The translations under genes and the position numbers were made by a program. DNA of 64,000 bases. It comes from Prescottella agglutinans (GTDB taxonomy: Bacteria; Actinomycetota; Actinomycetes; Mycobacteriales; Mycobacteriaceae). The stretch is from contig NZ_RKLP01000005.1 in NCBI RefSeq assembly GCF_004011865.1, positions 186,001 through 250,000 on the forward strand, in the 5' to 3' direction. Of the stretch, positions 7,321 through 19,372 are shown piece by piece (position 1 is the first letter of the stretch; the number at the start of each line of letters is the position of its first letter). Below the pieces are notes generated by a model. It saw nothing but the letters and a program-made list of their open reading frames with translations. It was not told where the DNA came from and ran no database searches.

Positions 7321-8241
7321 TCACTCTGCCGGTGGCTCCATCGCTACATGGCGACAGGCCTGACCTATCGCATCCTGGAGCGTTGCCAGCTCCGGCCTTC
7401 GATTGCCCTCCAGAGTGCACAGGGTGAGCACGCTCGGGCTGATGTCGTCGATGGGCACGAAGCAGACCAGCGGATGGCGATAGTAGGTGGGCAGCGACTC
7501 AGGCGTGGTGGTGACCCCCGCGCCGGCGGCGACCGCTTCGAGCAGTTCCTCCACGGTCGAGACTGCAAGACTCGGTTCGGCTCGGGTGCCGTCCGGGCGC
7601 GGGTTCACCATCCAGAAATCGGTCCATTCCTGCGGCCCGCCGCTGCTGCTGATGAACGGCTCCGCGGCGATCTCGGCGAACCGGATCGACGCCCGGTCGG
7701 CCAACGGGTGGTCGTGGGCAAGCACGGCCACCCGTCGCTCGGACAGAATTCGCTGGCGCCGAACTCCCTCGGCTGGAAAGGGCTCCCGGACGAAGACTGC
7801 ATCGATGTCGCCGGCCAGCAGCGGAGCCAGTTGCTCGCTCCACTCGAGGTGGTGCAACTTCACGTGCAGATCGGGATCGGCGGAGCGGAGTCGATCCAGC
7901 ACGGCAGTCGTGAGCAGACCGGCACCGGTTGCCATGAACCCGATGTCGATGCTGCGACGGCCCAGACGGACCGATTCACGCCACCGCAGAAGAGTCTCGT
8001 TGGCGGCCACGACTGCGCGGGCTTGCGGGATCAGCGCGCGTCCGGCTTCGGTCAGCTCTACGTGTCGCGAATTGCGTTCGAAGAGAAGGAAACGCAGGTC
8101 CTTCTCCAACCGGGACACCTGCTGACTCAGCGCCGGCCCGGTCATGTGGAGCAGTGCGGCGGCGCGGCCGAAGTGCAGCTCGTCCGCCACGGCCAGAAAA
8201 CACCGAAGCGCCTGCGGCGAGACATACATGCTGCACCTCAC
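7321..8241 (-). CDS. LysR-family regulator (copy B)
   Basis: 306 residues with an N-terminal helix-turn-helix (GRAAALLHMTGPALSQQVSR, about residues 25-44) and an effector domain containing NPRPDGTRA, shared with the LysR gene at 4689. A second in-frame ATG at 8229 would shorten it by four residues. It lies 45 bp downstream of the cupin B gene on the same strand, so dehydrogenase, cupin and regulator form one operon here, whereas in module A the regulator is divergent. Confidence 0.87.
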   Translation of the reverse strand: MRCSMYVSPQALRCFLAVADELHFGRAAALLHMTGPALSQQVSRLEKDLRFLLFERNSRHVELTEAGRALIPQARAVVAANETLLRWRESVRLGRRSIDIGFMATGAGLLTTAVLDRLRSADPDLHVKLHHLEWSEQLAPLLAGDIDAVFVREPFPAEGVRRQRILSERRVAVLAHDHPLADRASIRFAEIAAEPFISSSGGPQEWTDFWMVNPRPDGTRAEPSLAVSTVEELLEAVAAGAGVTTTPESLPTYYRHPLVCFVPIDDISPSVLTLCTLEGNRRPELATLQDAIGQACRHVAMEPPAE

Positions 8242-8286
8242 ACGCCATCGGTTGGAGAATCGGTGTCAGGCTAACCGATTCGGCGG

Positions 8287-8820
8287 CTACCCGATCGCCT
8301 TCGCGTGCATGTCCTGCGACGGATCGGTGGCGTAGTCGACCAGCTGGAGTTTCTCGACGGCGTCGTTGTCACGCGCCATGTAGTAGTGCAGCCGGGCGTC
8401 GGCGACGACCGCGAGGCCTCCGTCCGGCAGGTAGCCGGCGATCGGGCCCTCGACCATGGCGATCATGACGCAGCCATCCGGGGCAATCGGCGTGTGTACT
8501 GCCCCGGCGACCTCGCAGGTGTACATGCCGGCCATGCCGGGATCGTCCTCCTCGTAATAGAACCCGCCTTCCAGGAGGTATGCCTGCACATTTCCCATAT
8601 GCCAATGCGGGGTGGCGACGGTGCCGGGATCCACTTTCAGGATGAGGGTGAACGCGCCGGTCACGAGATTGCAGTACAGCAGCTTGAATTGCGTTCCGGG
8701 CATCAGCCAGTCGGTCCATGGAATTTCGCCGGGGTCGACGAATTCCTTTCGCGCGCCCTTCGGCGTGACGCCGGGGTCGGTCATCCAGAATGTCGGTCCG
8801 AGGTTCGAGGCAGCGGTCAT
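8287..8820 (-). CDS. Cupin protein of the 2,4'-dihydroxyacetophenone dioxygenase-like type (copy B)
   Basis: 177-residue single cupin. Candidate metal ligands are His72 and His74 (HWH) and His109 (AGAVHTP); the usual Glu position is Gln79, unlike copy A. It shares IPWTDWLMPGTQFKLL with the equivalent segment of the cupin at 3996-4580. It lies 40 bp after a zinc alcohol dehydrogenase gene related to 2,3-butanediol dehydrogenases, so a hydroxyketone or diketone substrate is plausible. Function is inferred from family and context. Confidence 0.7.
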   Translation of the reverse strand: MTAASNLGPTFWMTDPGVTPKGARKEFVDPGEIPWTDWLMPGTQFKLLYCNLVTGAFTLILKVDPGTVATPHWHMGNVQAYLLEGGFYYEEDDPGMAGMYTCEVAGAVHTPIAPDGCVMIAMVEGPIAGYLPDGGLAVVADARLHYYMARDNDAVEKLQLVDYATDPSQDMHAKAIG

Positions 8821-8860
8821 GGGTTTCTCTTTCTGTTCCGTGGGAGGGGGCTTCGGTTCG

Positions 8861-9919
8861 TCAGCCGACGGCCGTCATGTCGACCAGGATCTTGATGGCT
8901 GTCTGGTCCCGGAGTGGGCCGAACCCGTCGGTGATGAGGTCCTCGAATGCGATCGTCTGCACCCAACTGTCCAGCGGGTACGCCCCACGAGCCATGAACT
9001 CGATGGTCTCCGGGTAGTCGCGGCAGTACGCGATGGAGCCGACGATCTCGCACTCGTTGAACAGGATCTCGGTGGGGTTGAACTCGACCGGTTTCTGATG
9101 CACCGCGACGACCACGACTCGGCCGTGTCGAGCGGTCGAGCGGACTGCATTCAGGAAAGTGGCCGGCACGCCGGCCGTCTCGAACGATCTCGCGACACCG
9201 GCTCCATCGGTGTGCGCGCGCAGTTCCGCGACGACATCCGTCTCGTTGGGATCGATGACCTTCGTGGCTCCCACCGCTTCAATCGCCGCGCGCCGGGCCG
9301 CCGACGGCTCGATCACGGTGATGTCCTCGATGCCTATGGCCCTCAACGCCAGAAACACCCCGATCCCGATGGGACCGGCCCCGTGGACGGCGACGCTGCT
9401 GTCCGGAGCGACATCGCCTCGGCGCACGGCGTGCAGGGCCACGGCCAGGGGTTCGATCAACGCTCCCTCGCGGGTGCTCATCCCGTCGGGCAGCCGATAG
9501 ACGTGATCGGCATCGACGACTGCATACTGACCGAGCCCACCCCCGCCCGCCCAGCTGTAGCCGACTGCGGCGATGCTGCTGCAGAGGTTGTACGAGCCGT
9601 CCAGACACGCCGGGCATCGTCGACAGTTGACGGTCGGTTCCACCGCGACGGCGTCGCCGACCGACAGCTCGTCGACACCTGCCCCTAGCGCCACGATCTC
9701 GCCGGAGAACTCGTGACCGAGGACGACCGGGACACTCACTCCGGTGAGAGGATGCGGGGTTATCGGCGCCATCATCGGCGCATGGAAATACTCGTGCAGA
9801 TCGCTGCCGCACAATCCATTGAAATGAACCCGAACTTTCACCTGACCAGGACCTGCAATAGGCTCAGGAATGTCCTCGAAACGGATATCCCCGACTCCGT
9901 GATAGCGGGCTGCTTTCAT
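8861..9919 (-). CDS. Zinc-dependent alcohol dehydrogenase, 2,3-butanediol dehydrogenase-like
   Basis: NAD(P)-dependent medium-chain dehydrogenase of 352 residues. It has the catalytic zinc site (GLCGSDLHE, GHEFSGE), a structural zinc loop with four Cys (CRRCPACLDGSYNLC), and the cofactor fold GAGPIGIG. The HAPMMAPITPHPLTG segment is characteristic of butanediol dehydrogenase-like members. The ATG at 9919, behind a GGAG, fits the family N-terminus MKAARYHGVGDIRFEDIPEP; an upstream in-frame start at 9988 only adds atypical residues. First gene of the operon with cupin B and LysR B. Confidence 0.85.
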   Translation of the reverse strand: MKAARYHGVGDIRFEDIPEPIAGPGQVKVRVHFNGLCGSDLHEYFHAPMMAPITPHPLTGVSVPVVLGHEFSGEIVALGAGVDELSVGDAVAVEPTVNCRRCPACLDGSYNLCSSIAAVGYSWAGGGGLGQYAVVDADHVYRLPDGMSTREGALIEPLAVALHAVRRGDVAPDSSVAVHGAGPIGIGVFLALRAIGIEDITVIEPSAARRAAIEAVGATKVIDPNETDVVAELRAHTDGAGVARSFETAGVPATFLNAVRSTARHGRVVVVAVHQKPVEFNPTEILFNECEIVGSIAYCRDYPETIEFMARGAYPLDSWVQTIAFEDLITDGFGPLRDQTAIKILVDMTAVG

Positions 9920-10265
9920 TCTTGGAACTCCTGCGCTCGAGAATCGGAATCTTTCCGACGTGACGCAGACAACAGTCGCACCGAACACGCGGGGAAGTCC
10001 AGGTACTTTCTTTCGCGAATCGATAAGCCGCGCTTACCGATCGGGACGAGCGCGCGCTTCTTCGGCCTGTCGGTCGATCGGCCGCGTCCACCGCCCTCCC
10101 CCGCGATTAGCGCACTCGACGCTTCGTGCACCCGTCCCCGGAACCGGCAAGTGCGCGAATCGCGAGGTGTGATCGAGGTCACCTCCGGTTGCGGAATGGC
10201 GGCGGCGGTGCCACCGTTGTAACCACAGTCTTTGAAGTTTCAACTACTTTCCTCTGGGAGTGCAC
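9920..10265. other. Divergent promoter region between dehydrogenase and YceI genes
   Basis: 346 bp with no convincing ORF. It contains the palindrome at 10227-10248 next to the YceI gene. Nothing else was recognised. Confidence 0.5.
10227..10248. promoter_or_regulatory. Palindromic operator before the YceI gene
   Basis: AGT-N2-TTGAA-N2-TTCAA-N2-ACT is symmetric about 10237/10238 and ends 17 bp before the YceI start. The spacing resembles MarR-type operators. No adjacent regulator gene is present, so the regulator lies elsewhere. Confidence 0.5.
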
Positions 10266-10820
10266 ATGACCACCGCCGCCACCACCCTTCCGAACCTGAC
10301 CGCCGGCACCTGGGCCATCGACCCCACCCACTCGACCGTCGGATTCGTGGTCCGGCACCTCGTGGTGAGCAAGGTCCGCGGCACGTTCAACGACTTCACC
10401 GGTGCCATCACGGTCGCCGAGGACGGCACCCCGTCCGTGCAGGCCGAGATCCAGGTCGCGTCGATCGACACCAACAACGAGCAGCGCGACGGCCACATCA
10501 AGTCGGCCGACTTCTTCGACGTCGAGCAGTTCCCGACCGCGAAGTTCGTCTCCACCGCCGTTCGTCCGGCCGGTTCGAACTTCGTCGTCGAGGGCGAGTT
10601 CACGCTCCACGGCGTGACCAAGCCGGTCGAGTTGGCGCTCGAGTTCCTGGGCGTCAACCCGGGCATGGGCAACGGTCCGGTCGCCGGTTTCGAGGCCACC
10701 ACCACCATCAACCGCAAGGACTTCGGCATCAGCATCGAGATGCCGCTCGAGGGTGGCGGCGCCGTCGTCGGCGACAAGATCACCATCAACCTCGAGATCG
10801 AGGCCGGCCTCCAGGCCTGA
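10266..10820 (+). CDS. YceI-family lipid/isoprenoid-binding protein
   Basis: 184 residues forming the YceI-type lipocalin-like barrel that binds isoprenoid or other amphiphilic molecules. Typical motifs are WAIDPTHSTVGFVVRHLVVS near the start, then GHIKSADFFDVEQFPTAKF and FTLHGVTKPVE. No signal peptide, so it is probably cytosolic, unlike the E. coli periplasmic protein. The ATG at 10266 follows GGGAG at good spacing; a GTG six bases earlier is less likely. Monocistronic, with its own terminator and operator-like palindrome. Confidence 0.9.
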   Translation: MTTAATTLPNLTAGTWAIDPTHSTVGFVVRHLVVSKVRGTFNDFTGAITVAEDGTPSVQAEIQVASIDTNNEQRDGHIKSADFFDVEQFPTAKFVSTAVRPAGSNFVVEGEFTLHGVTKPVELALEFLGVNPGMGNGPVAGFEATTTINRKDFGISIEMPLEGGGAVVGDKITINLEIEAGLQA

Positions 10821-10831
10821 TCTCCCCCTAC

Positions 10832-10878
10832 AACGCACCCGCTGCGGCCACCTCCCCCGGTCGCAGCGGGTGCGTTTT
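10832..10878 (+). terminator. Rho-independent terminator of the YceI gene
   Basis: Perfect 15-bp arms AACGCACCCGCTGCG and CGCAGCGGGTGCGTT with a 15-base loop, followed by two more T. Confidence 0.88.
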
Positions 10879-11102
10879 CGATATCCCCTCGTCTGGTCGG
10901 ACGAATCGGCTCAGGCAGTTCGCCGCGCGCAGCCCGGCACCTGCGCACCCGGTCACGGTGCGGTTCGTCGGGACATGGTCGGTGTCATCATGAGGAAGCG
11001 TCCGGACCGATGACTTTTCGACCGGCGGCCGGTCTACCCGGAGGAACCGCCGATCGCCGTGCGCACCAGGGCGCGACGTCACTCGACCACGAGAGGACCG
11101 AC

Positions 11103-11549
11103 ATGGCTGTCACAACCGAGACCATGCGACCGTTCGAGACCATCATCGGACGATGGATGACATCGGGCACCGTGCTCGACGAGGACGGGAAGGCTGTCGC
11201 GACGATCGACGGCACCGACGAGTACGAGTGGATGCCCGGCGGGAAATGGATCGTCCATCGTGTGGACGTGATGATGGGCGACGACCACGTGCACGCGCTG
11301 GAACTCATCGGCGAGCACGACGCCGAGACCGGCACGTACGCCATGCGGGCGTTCGACGGCTCCGGCGCGTACGGAACGATGACCGCACACCTCAACGCGG
11401 ACGGCTCATGGACGTTCCTGGGGGACGGGATGCGCAGCACCCTCTGGCCGTCCACGGATAGATCGTCCATGACGGCGCTTTGGGAACGACAGGGTAGCTC
11501 CGGCAGTTGGATCCGATGGATGGACATGCGCTTCGTCGCAACAACATAG
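11103..11549 (+). CDS. DUF1579-like protein
   Basis: 148 residues starting MAVTTETMRPFETIIGRWMT. The pattern of a short N-terminal helix, GRWMTSGTVLDEDG, then alternating strands with WMPGGKWIVHRVDV resembles the DUF1579 family of small beta-barrel proteins with unknown function. Start chosen at 11103 behind GAGAGGA; an open frame reaching upstream to 11010 lacks coding character. No signal peptide. Convergent with the rifampicin monooxygenase gene, 13 bp apart. Confidence 0.65.
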   Translation: MAVTTETMRPFETIIGRWMTSGTVLDEDGKAVATIDGTDEYEWMPGGKWIVHRVDVMMGDDHVHALELIGEHDAETGTYAMRAFDGSGAYGTMTAHLNADGSWTFLGDGMRSTLWPSTDRSSMTALWERQGSSGSWIRWMDMRFVATT

Positions 11550-11562
11550 GGGTCACCGGAAA

Positions 11563-15292
<3,730 letters not shown>

Positions 15293-15425
15293 CCAGGCCT
15301 CCCCACAGGTGAATCGGATGCGAATGCGCGGAGAGTATCGAAGGCGCGACCCGCCCCGGGGCGGATTCGCCGCATCGACGGCGCGCGATGAGTTTCGAGC
15401 GTGGGCCCGGTCTGTACGGCAAGAG

Positions 15426-15448
15426 GCTCCGCGCACCGGGCGCGGAGC
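15426..15448. promoter_or_regulatory. Inverted repeat in the 5' region of the DoxX-like gene
   Basis: GCTCCGCGC and GCGCGGAGC, 9-bp perfect arms around 5 bases, 23 bp before the start at 15471. It could be an operator or a 5' hairpin near the ribosome site. Confidence 0.4.
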
Positions 15449-15470
15449 GGCCCGAGGAACGGAGCACACC

Positions 15471-15902
15471 ATGACCACCGCAGCCCCCCACACCCGCACC
15501 GCCTCGGCCGCCGCCACCGTGTCGCCGCGAGCCCGCCTCGTCGGGCGCGTCGTCACCGGCCTGGTGGTGGCCTTCCTGCTGTTCGACGCGGGCATCCACC
15601 TCGCGAACATCCAACCGGTCCGCGATTCGATGGCCGAGTACGGCTTCCCCGACTACGCGCCCTACATCATGGGTGTGGTGATGCTCGCGTGCCTGGCGCT
15701 GTACCTGGTGCCGGTCACGTCGATTCTCGGTGCCGTGCTGCTCACCGGGTATCTCGGCGGGGCGGTCGCCTGCAACATCCTCACCGAGCAACCGCTGCTG
15801 TCGACGATCCTGTCTCCGGTCTACGTCGGAATCTTCGTGTGGGGCGGGCTGTACCTGCGCGACGCCCGTGTCCGCGCGATCATGCCGCTCGTCCGCGACT
15901 GA
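15471..15902 (+). CDS. DoxX-like small membrane protein
   Basis: 143 residues with four predicted membrane segments: VVTGLVVAFLLFDAGIHL, YIMGVVMLACLALYLVPV, ILGAVLLTGYLGGAVAC and ILSPVYVGIFVWGGLYL. Length and pattern match the DoxX-like family (PF13564 type). ATG 15471 lies behind GGAG. Divergent from the phospholipase C gene. Physiological role unknown. Confidence 0.75.
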   Translation: MTTAAPHTRTASAAATVSPRARLVGRVVTGLVVAFLLFDAGIHLANIQPVRDSMAEYGFPDYAPYIMGVVMLACLALYLVPVTSILGAVLLTGYLGGAVACNILTEQPLLSTILSPVYVGIFVWGGLYLRDARVRAIMPLVRD

Positions 15903-16000
15903 TCCGGCGCGTCGAACGCCCCCGCCCCGTGCGCGGATCGGCGGGGGCATCGGGGTGCCGCGAGCCGGGCCCGGCCGCCCGCGGCGGGGAGCGGCATAGG

Positions 16001-16387
16001 GTGGTCGTCGTGAAGAAGTACCTTCCCGCCGCCGTAGTCGACATCCTGCTGATCCTTGCTTTCGCCGCGGCGGGCCGGAGCAGCCACGAGGAGGCCGCGA
16101 GCATCAGCGGTCTGCTGACCACGGCATGGCCGTTCCTGACCGGCCTCGCGGCGGGCTGGCTCATCACGGTAGGGCTCTACCGCGACAAGTTCGATCCCCG
16201 GCTGGTGGTCCCGACCGGTGTCGTCGTGTGGGTCTCGAGCCTCGTGATCGGAATGCTGATCCGGGTGCTCGTCGGCCAGGGCACCGCGTTCTCCTTTATC
16301 CTGGTCGCGGCGTCGTTCCTCGCCCTGTTCCTCATCGGATGGCGGGCGTTGTATCAGACCCTGCGGTCGCGTCGGCCCCTCGCCTGA
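16001..16387 (+). CDS. DUF3054-family membrane protein
   Basis: 128 residues with four membrane segments (VVDILLILAFAAAG, LLTTAWPFLTGLAAGWLI, VVVWVSSLVIGMLIRVL, FILVAASFLALFLIGW). The D-I-L-L-I start and length of about 120-130 residues fit DUF3054, common in actinobacteria. GGGGAG nine bases before GTG 16001 supports this start over the GTG at 16010. Unknown function. Confidence 0.75.
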   Translation: MVVVKKYLPAAVVDILLILAFAAAGRSSHEEAASISGLLTTAWPFLTGLAAGWLITVGLYRDKFDPRLVVPTGVVVWVSSLVIGMLIRVLVGQGTAFSFILVAASFLALFLIGWRALYQTLRSRRPLA

Positions 16388-16464
16388 CGCTCGCACCCCT
16401 ATCGCTACACCTGCGGCGGGCCGCTGCCCGCTGCCTGCTCGACACGACAGTCCCCGGAGTACCC

Positions 16465-17937
16465 ATGAGTTCGCGAGTCGAACAACTGCCCTCTACCCCC
16501 TCTTCCGACCGCGGCTTCTTCGGCCAGCCGTTCGCGCTGGCGAACCTGTTCGGGGTGGAGATGTGGGAACGGTTCTCGTTCTACGGCATGCAGGGCATCC
16601 TGCTGTACTACCTGTACTACACCGTCGAGCAGGGCGGACTCGGCCTGGACGTGGCGGCCGCCACCAGCATCGTCGGCGCCTACGGCGGCACCGTCTACCT
16701 GTCGACCATCGTCGGCGCGTGGGTCGCGGACCGGCTGCTCGGTTCCGAACGCACCCTGTTCTACAGCGCGTGCCTGATCATGCTGGGCCACATCAGCCTC
16801 GCACTGCTTCCCGGTCTCGCCGGGGTCGGCGCCGGGTTGGTCCTGATCGCGTTCGGCAGCGGCGGGTTGAAGGCGAACGCCACCTCGCTGGTCGGTGACC
16901 TCTACGCACCTGACGACGAGCGACGCGACGCGGGCTTCTCGATCTTCTACATGGGCATCAACCTGGGCGGCCTGATCGGCCCGTTGCTGACCGGGTGGGC
17001 GCAGAAGAACTGGGGCTTCCACGTCGGCTTCGCCCTGGCCGCCGTCGGCATGGCGCTGGGGCTGATCCAGTACACGCTGGGCCGACGCCGCCTGAACGGG
17101 ATCGGCTCGCGGGTGCCCAACCCGCTGCCGGTCGCCGACCGACCGCGCGTGATGGTGTTGGCTGTGGTCGCCGTCGTCGTGGTCGTCGCGCTGACACTGA
17201 CCGGGGTGATCACTGCCGACCATCTGTCGACCATCGTCGTAGCGGTCACGGTCATCGCCGCGATCACGTACTTCGCGGTCATCCTCACCAGCCGCAAGAT
17301 CACCGCGCAGGAGCGCAGCCGGGTGTTCGCGTTCATCCCGATGTTCATCGCGAGCGCGGCCTTCTGGTCACTGTTCCAGCAGCAGTTCACCACCGTCGCG
17401 ATCTACGCGGACGAGCGCCTGGACCGCAACCTGTTCGGGTGGGATTTCCCGCCGACGTGGGTGCAGTCGATCAACCCGGTGTTCATCATCATCTTCGCCG
17501 GCATCTTCGCGGCGATCTGGACCAAACTCGGCTCGCGGCAGCCGTCGTCGCCGATCAAGTTCGCGCTCGGCACGGGCATCATGGGCCTCGCGTTCCTGTG
17601 CTTCATACCGATGTCCGGCGGCGGCGCCAACAGCGCCCCGCTGCTCGGACTCGCCGGCATCCTGCTGCTGTTCACGGTCGCCGAACTACTGCTGTCGCCG
17701 GTGGGCCTGTCGCTGTCGACCAAGCTGGCGCCCGCGGCCTTCCACACCCAGATGGTCGCGCTGTTCTTCCTCTCGATCGCTCTCGGGTCGAGCCTCGCGG
17801 GCACGCTGTCGGGCTACTACAACCCGGACAACGAGGTGCCGTACTTCGCGACCGTCGGCCTGGCCTCGATCGGCATCGGTGTCGTGATCGCCGTGCTGTC
17901 ACCGTGGATCCGACGCCTCATGCGCGGCGTGCACTGA
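16465..17937 (+). CDS. POT-family proton-coupled oligopeptide transporter
   Basis: 490-residue inner-membrane importer of di- and tripeptides driven by the proton gradient. The family signature EMWERFSFYGMQ (ExxERFxxYG) is at residues 32-43, and FYMGINLGGLIGPLLTG matches the second POT motif. About 12-14 membrane helices can be seen. The start is ATG 16465 after GGAG. It ends at a long inverted repeat shared with the convergent phosphatase gene. Confidence 0.92.
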   Translation: MSSRVEQLPSTPSSDRGFFGQPFALANLFGVEMWERFSFYGMQGILLYYLYYTVEQGGLGLDVAAATSIVGAYGGTVYLSTIVGAWVADRLLGSERTLFYSACLIMLGHISLALLPGLAGVGAGLVLIAFGSGGLKANATSLVGDLYAPDDERRDAGFSIFYMGINLGGLIGPLLTGWAQKNWGFHVGFALAAVGMALGLIQYTLGRRRLNGIGSRVPNPLPVADRPRVMVLAVVAVVVVVALTLTGVITADHLSTIVVAVTVIAAITYFAVILTSRKITAQERSRVFAFIPMFIASAAFWSLFQQQFTTVAIYADERLDRNLFGWDFPPTWVQSINPVFIIIFAGIFAAIWTKLGSRQPSSPIKFALGTGIMGLAFLCFIPMSGGGANSAPLLGLAGILLLFTVAELLLSPVGLSLSTKLAPAAFHTQMVALFFLSIALGSSLAGTLSGYYNPDNEVPYFATVGLASIGIGVVIAVLSPWIRRLMRGVH

Positions 17938-17948
17938 CCCACCGCCCT

Positions 17949-18015
17949 CCCGCGTTTTGCGCACTTGTCGCGCCGAATCGCACCCGATCTCAGCGATAAG
18001 TGCGCAAAACGCGGG
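17949..18015. repeat. Long inverted repeat between convergent genes
   Basis: Arms of 18 perfect base pairs (CCCGCGTTTTGCGCACTT at 17949-17966 and its complement at 17998-18015) extend to 23 bp with one mismatch. It lies exactly between the POT transporter stop and the phosphatase stop. It can act as a bidirectional terminator, but arm length and A/T-containing core also suit a dispersed repeat of REP type. Confidence 0.7.
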
Positions 18016-18615
18016 TCAGCGGACGAGCAGATCCCGCACGTGCGACGTCTCGTTCACCGACGCGACGCGCCACCCGCCGTTGCGGGAGACCAGCACCCGG
18101 CTCACGGATACGTAGTCGAGCGGGAAGGTCAACGGTCGCGGCAGGCCGAGGATCTCCTGCAGGAGGACGTTGATCACCCCGCCGTGCGCGACGATCACCA
18201 CGGTGTCCTCGTGACTCGACTGCGCGACGACCGCCTTCGTCGCGTCGAGTACCCGCCCGCGGAACGCGTCCTCGTCGACGAAATCCGGCAGCAACCCGGC
18301 ACGGATGCGTTCGAAGGCCTCCGGCATCCGCTCACGGGCCTCGTGGATCGGGATGTAGTAGCTCTGCTCGTAGTCGTACTCGGCGAACCGCTCGTCTATG
18401 TCGTGCCGGAGCGCCGCCGATTCGACGAGCGGCCCGGCGGTCTCGATCGCGCGGCGCTGCGGACTGGACACGACACGCGCGACCTCGATGCCGGTGAGCG
18501 CGTACGGGAGGCGCTGCGCCTGCCGGCGGCCGAGTTCGGTCAGGCGCGGATCGGCGCGCCCCTCGGCGACGGCGACGTGCTCCGGCAGCGCGTGCCGGAC
18601 CAGGATCAACTGCAC
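18016..18615 (-). CDS. Histidine phosphatase superfamily protein
   Basis: About 199 residues of the phosphoglycerate mutase-like fold. The catalytic motif is LVRHALP (RHA in place of the usual RHG) with the second His in VAHGG. The frame opens at 18663, but the GTG at 18615 puts LILVRHAL near the N-terminus, as is usual, and avoids overlap with the upstream SDR gene. Substrate unknown; such proteins act on small phosphorylated metabolites. Confidence 0.8.
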   Translation of the reverse strand: MQLILVRHALPEHVAVAEGRADPRLTELGRRQAQRLPYALTGIEVARVVSSPQRRAIETAGPLVESAALRHDIDERFAEYDYEQSYYIPIHEARERMPEAFERIRAGLLPDFVDEDAFRGRVLDATKAVVAQSSHEDTVVIVAHGGVINVLLQEILGLPRPLTFPLDYVSVSRVLVSRNGGWRVASVNETSHVRDLLVR

Positions 18616-18634
18616 GATCGACCGCCCCGCGCGA

Positions 18635-19372
18635 TCACGCCACGTACCCCGACGCGCCGGCACGGCTGAGCACCAGCTTGGACAGCACTGCCCGGTTCGA
18701 CAGTCGCATCACGGCGTCGACGAGTTCGACGACGTCGTTGACGGTGAGCATCGACTCGGCGGGGATGGACTCCTTGGTCCAGTCGGACATGTCGGTGTCG
18801 ACGTAGGCCGGTGCGATCGCCGTCGCGGCGATCCCGTTGCCGGACTGCTCGGCGTTGAAGGTCTCCACGAGGGAGATCAGCGCGGCCTTCGTCGCCCCGT
18901 ACACGGCGAGGTTCGCCTCCGCGTACACGCCGGTGATCGACGACACCGCAACCACTTTCGCCCCGTTCTCGGGGTTGTCGGCGGCACCATTGCGCAGCAG
19001 CGGCAGCGAGGCCTGCAGCAGCGCGAAGGGGGCGGTGAGGTTCACCGCCACGGTCTTGTCGAACCGCCGCATGGGGTACTCCCCCACGGCGCCCGCCGAG
19101 CCGACCCCCGCGTTGAGGACGAGGGCGCGCATCGACCCGAACCGGTCCGCGTGCGCGGCGGCGATGGTCTCGGCGGTGTCGGGGGCGGCCATGTCGGCGG
19201 CCACCGCGACCACGTCCGGGGCGCCGGCGCCGCGGAGTTCCGCGGCGACGGCGTCGAGCCGGGACGCGTCCCGCGCGGTGACGGTGAGGGCGTAGCCCTG
19301 CGCGGCGAGACGGTGCGCGATGCCCAGGCCGATGCCGCGGGACGCGCCGGTGATCAGTGCACTGTTCGTCAT
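18635..19372 (-). CDS. Short-chain dehydrogenase/reductase in an acyl-CoA operon
   Basis: 245 residues, NAD(P)-binding TGASRGIG, LNAGVG, catalytic Ser in VVAVSSITG and Tyr-Lys in VYGATKAA. Its start overlaps the phosphotransferase stop by four bases (ATGA), so it is translated with that gene and the acyl-CoA dehydrogenase. This set recurs in actinobacteria in degradation of acyl-CoA compounds. Precise substrate unknown. Confidence 0.85.
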   Translation of the reverse strand: MTNSALITGASRGIGLGIAHRLAAQGYALTVTARDASRLDAVAAELRGAGAPDVVAVAADMAAPDTAETIAAAHADRFGSMRALVLNAGVGSAGAVGEYPMRRFDKTVAVNLTAPFALLQASLPLLRNGAADNPENGAKVVAVSSITGVYAEANLAVYGATKAALISLVETFNAEQSGNGIAATAIAPAYVDTDMSDWTKESIPAESMLTVNDVVELVDAVMRLSNRAVLSKLVLSRAGASGYVA

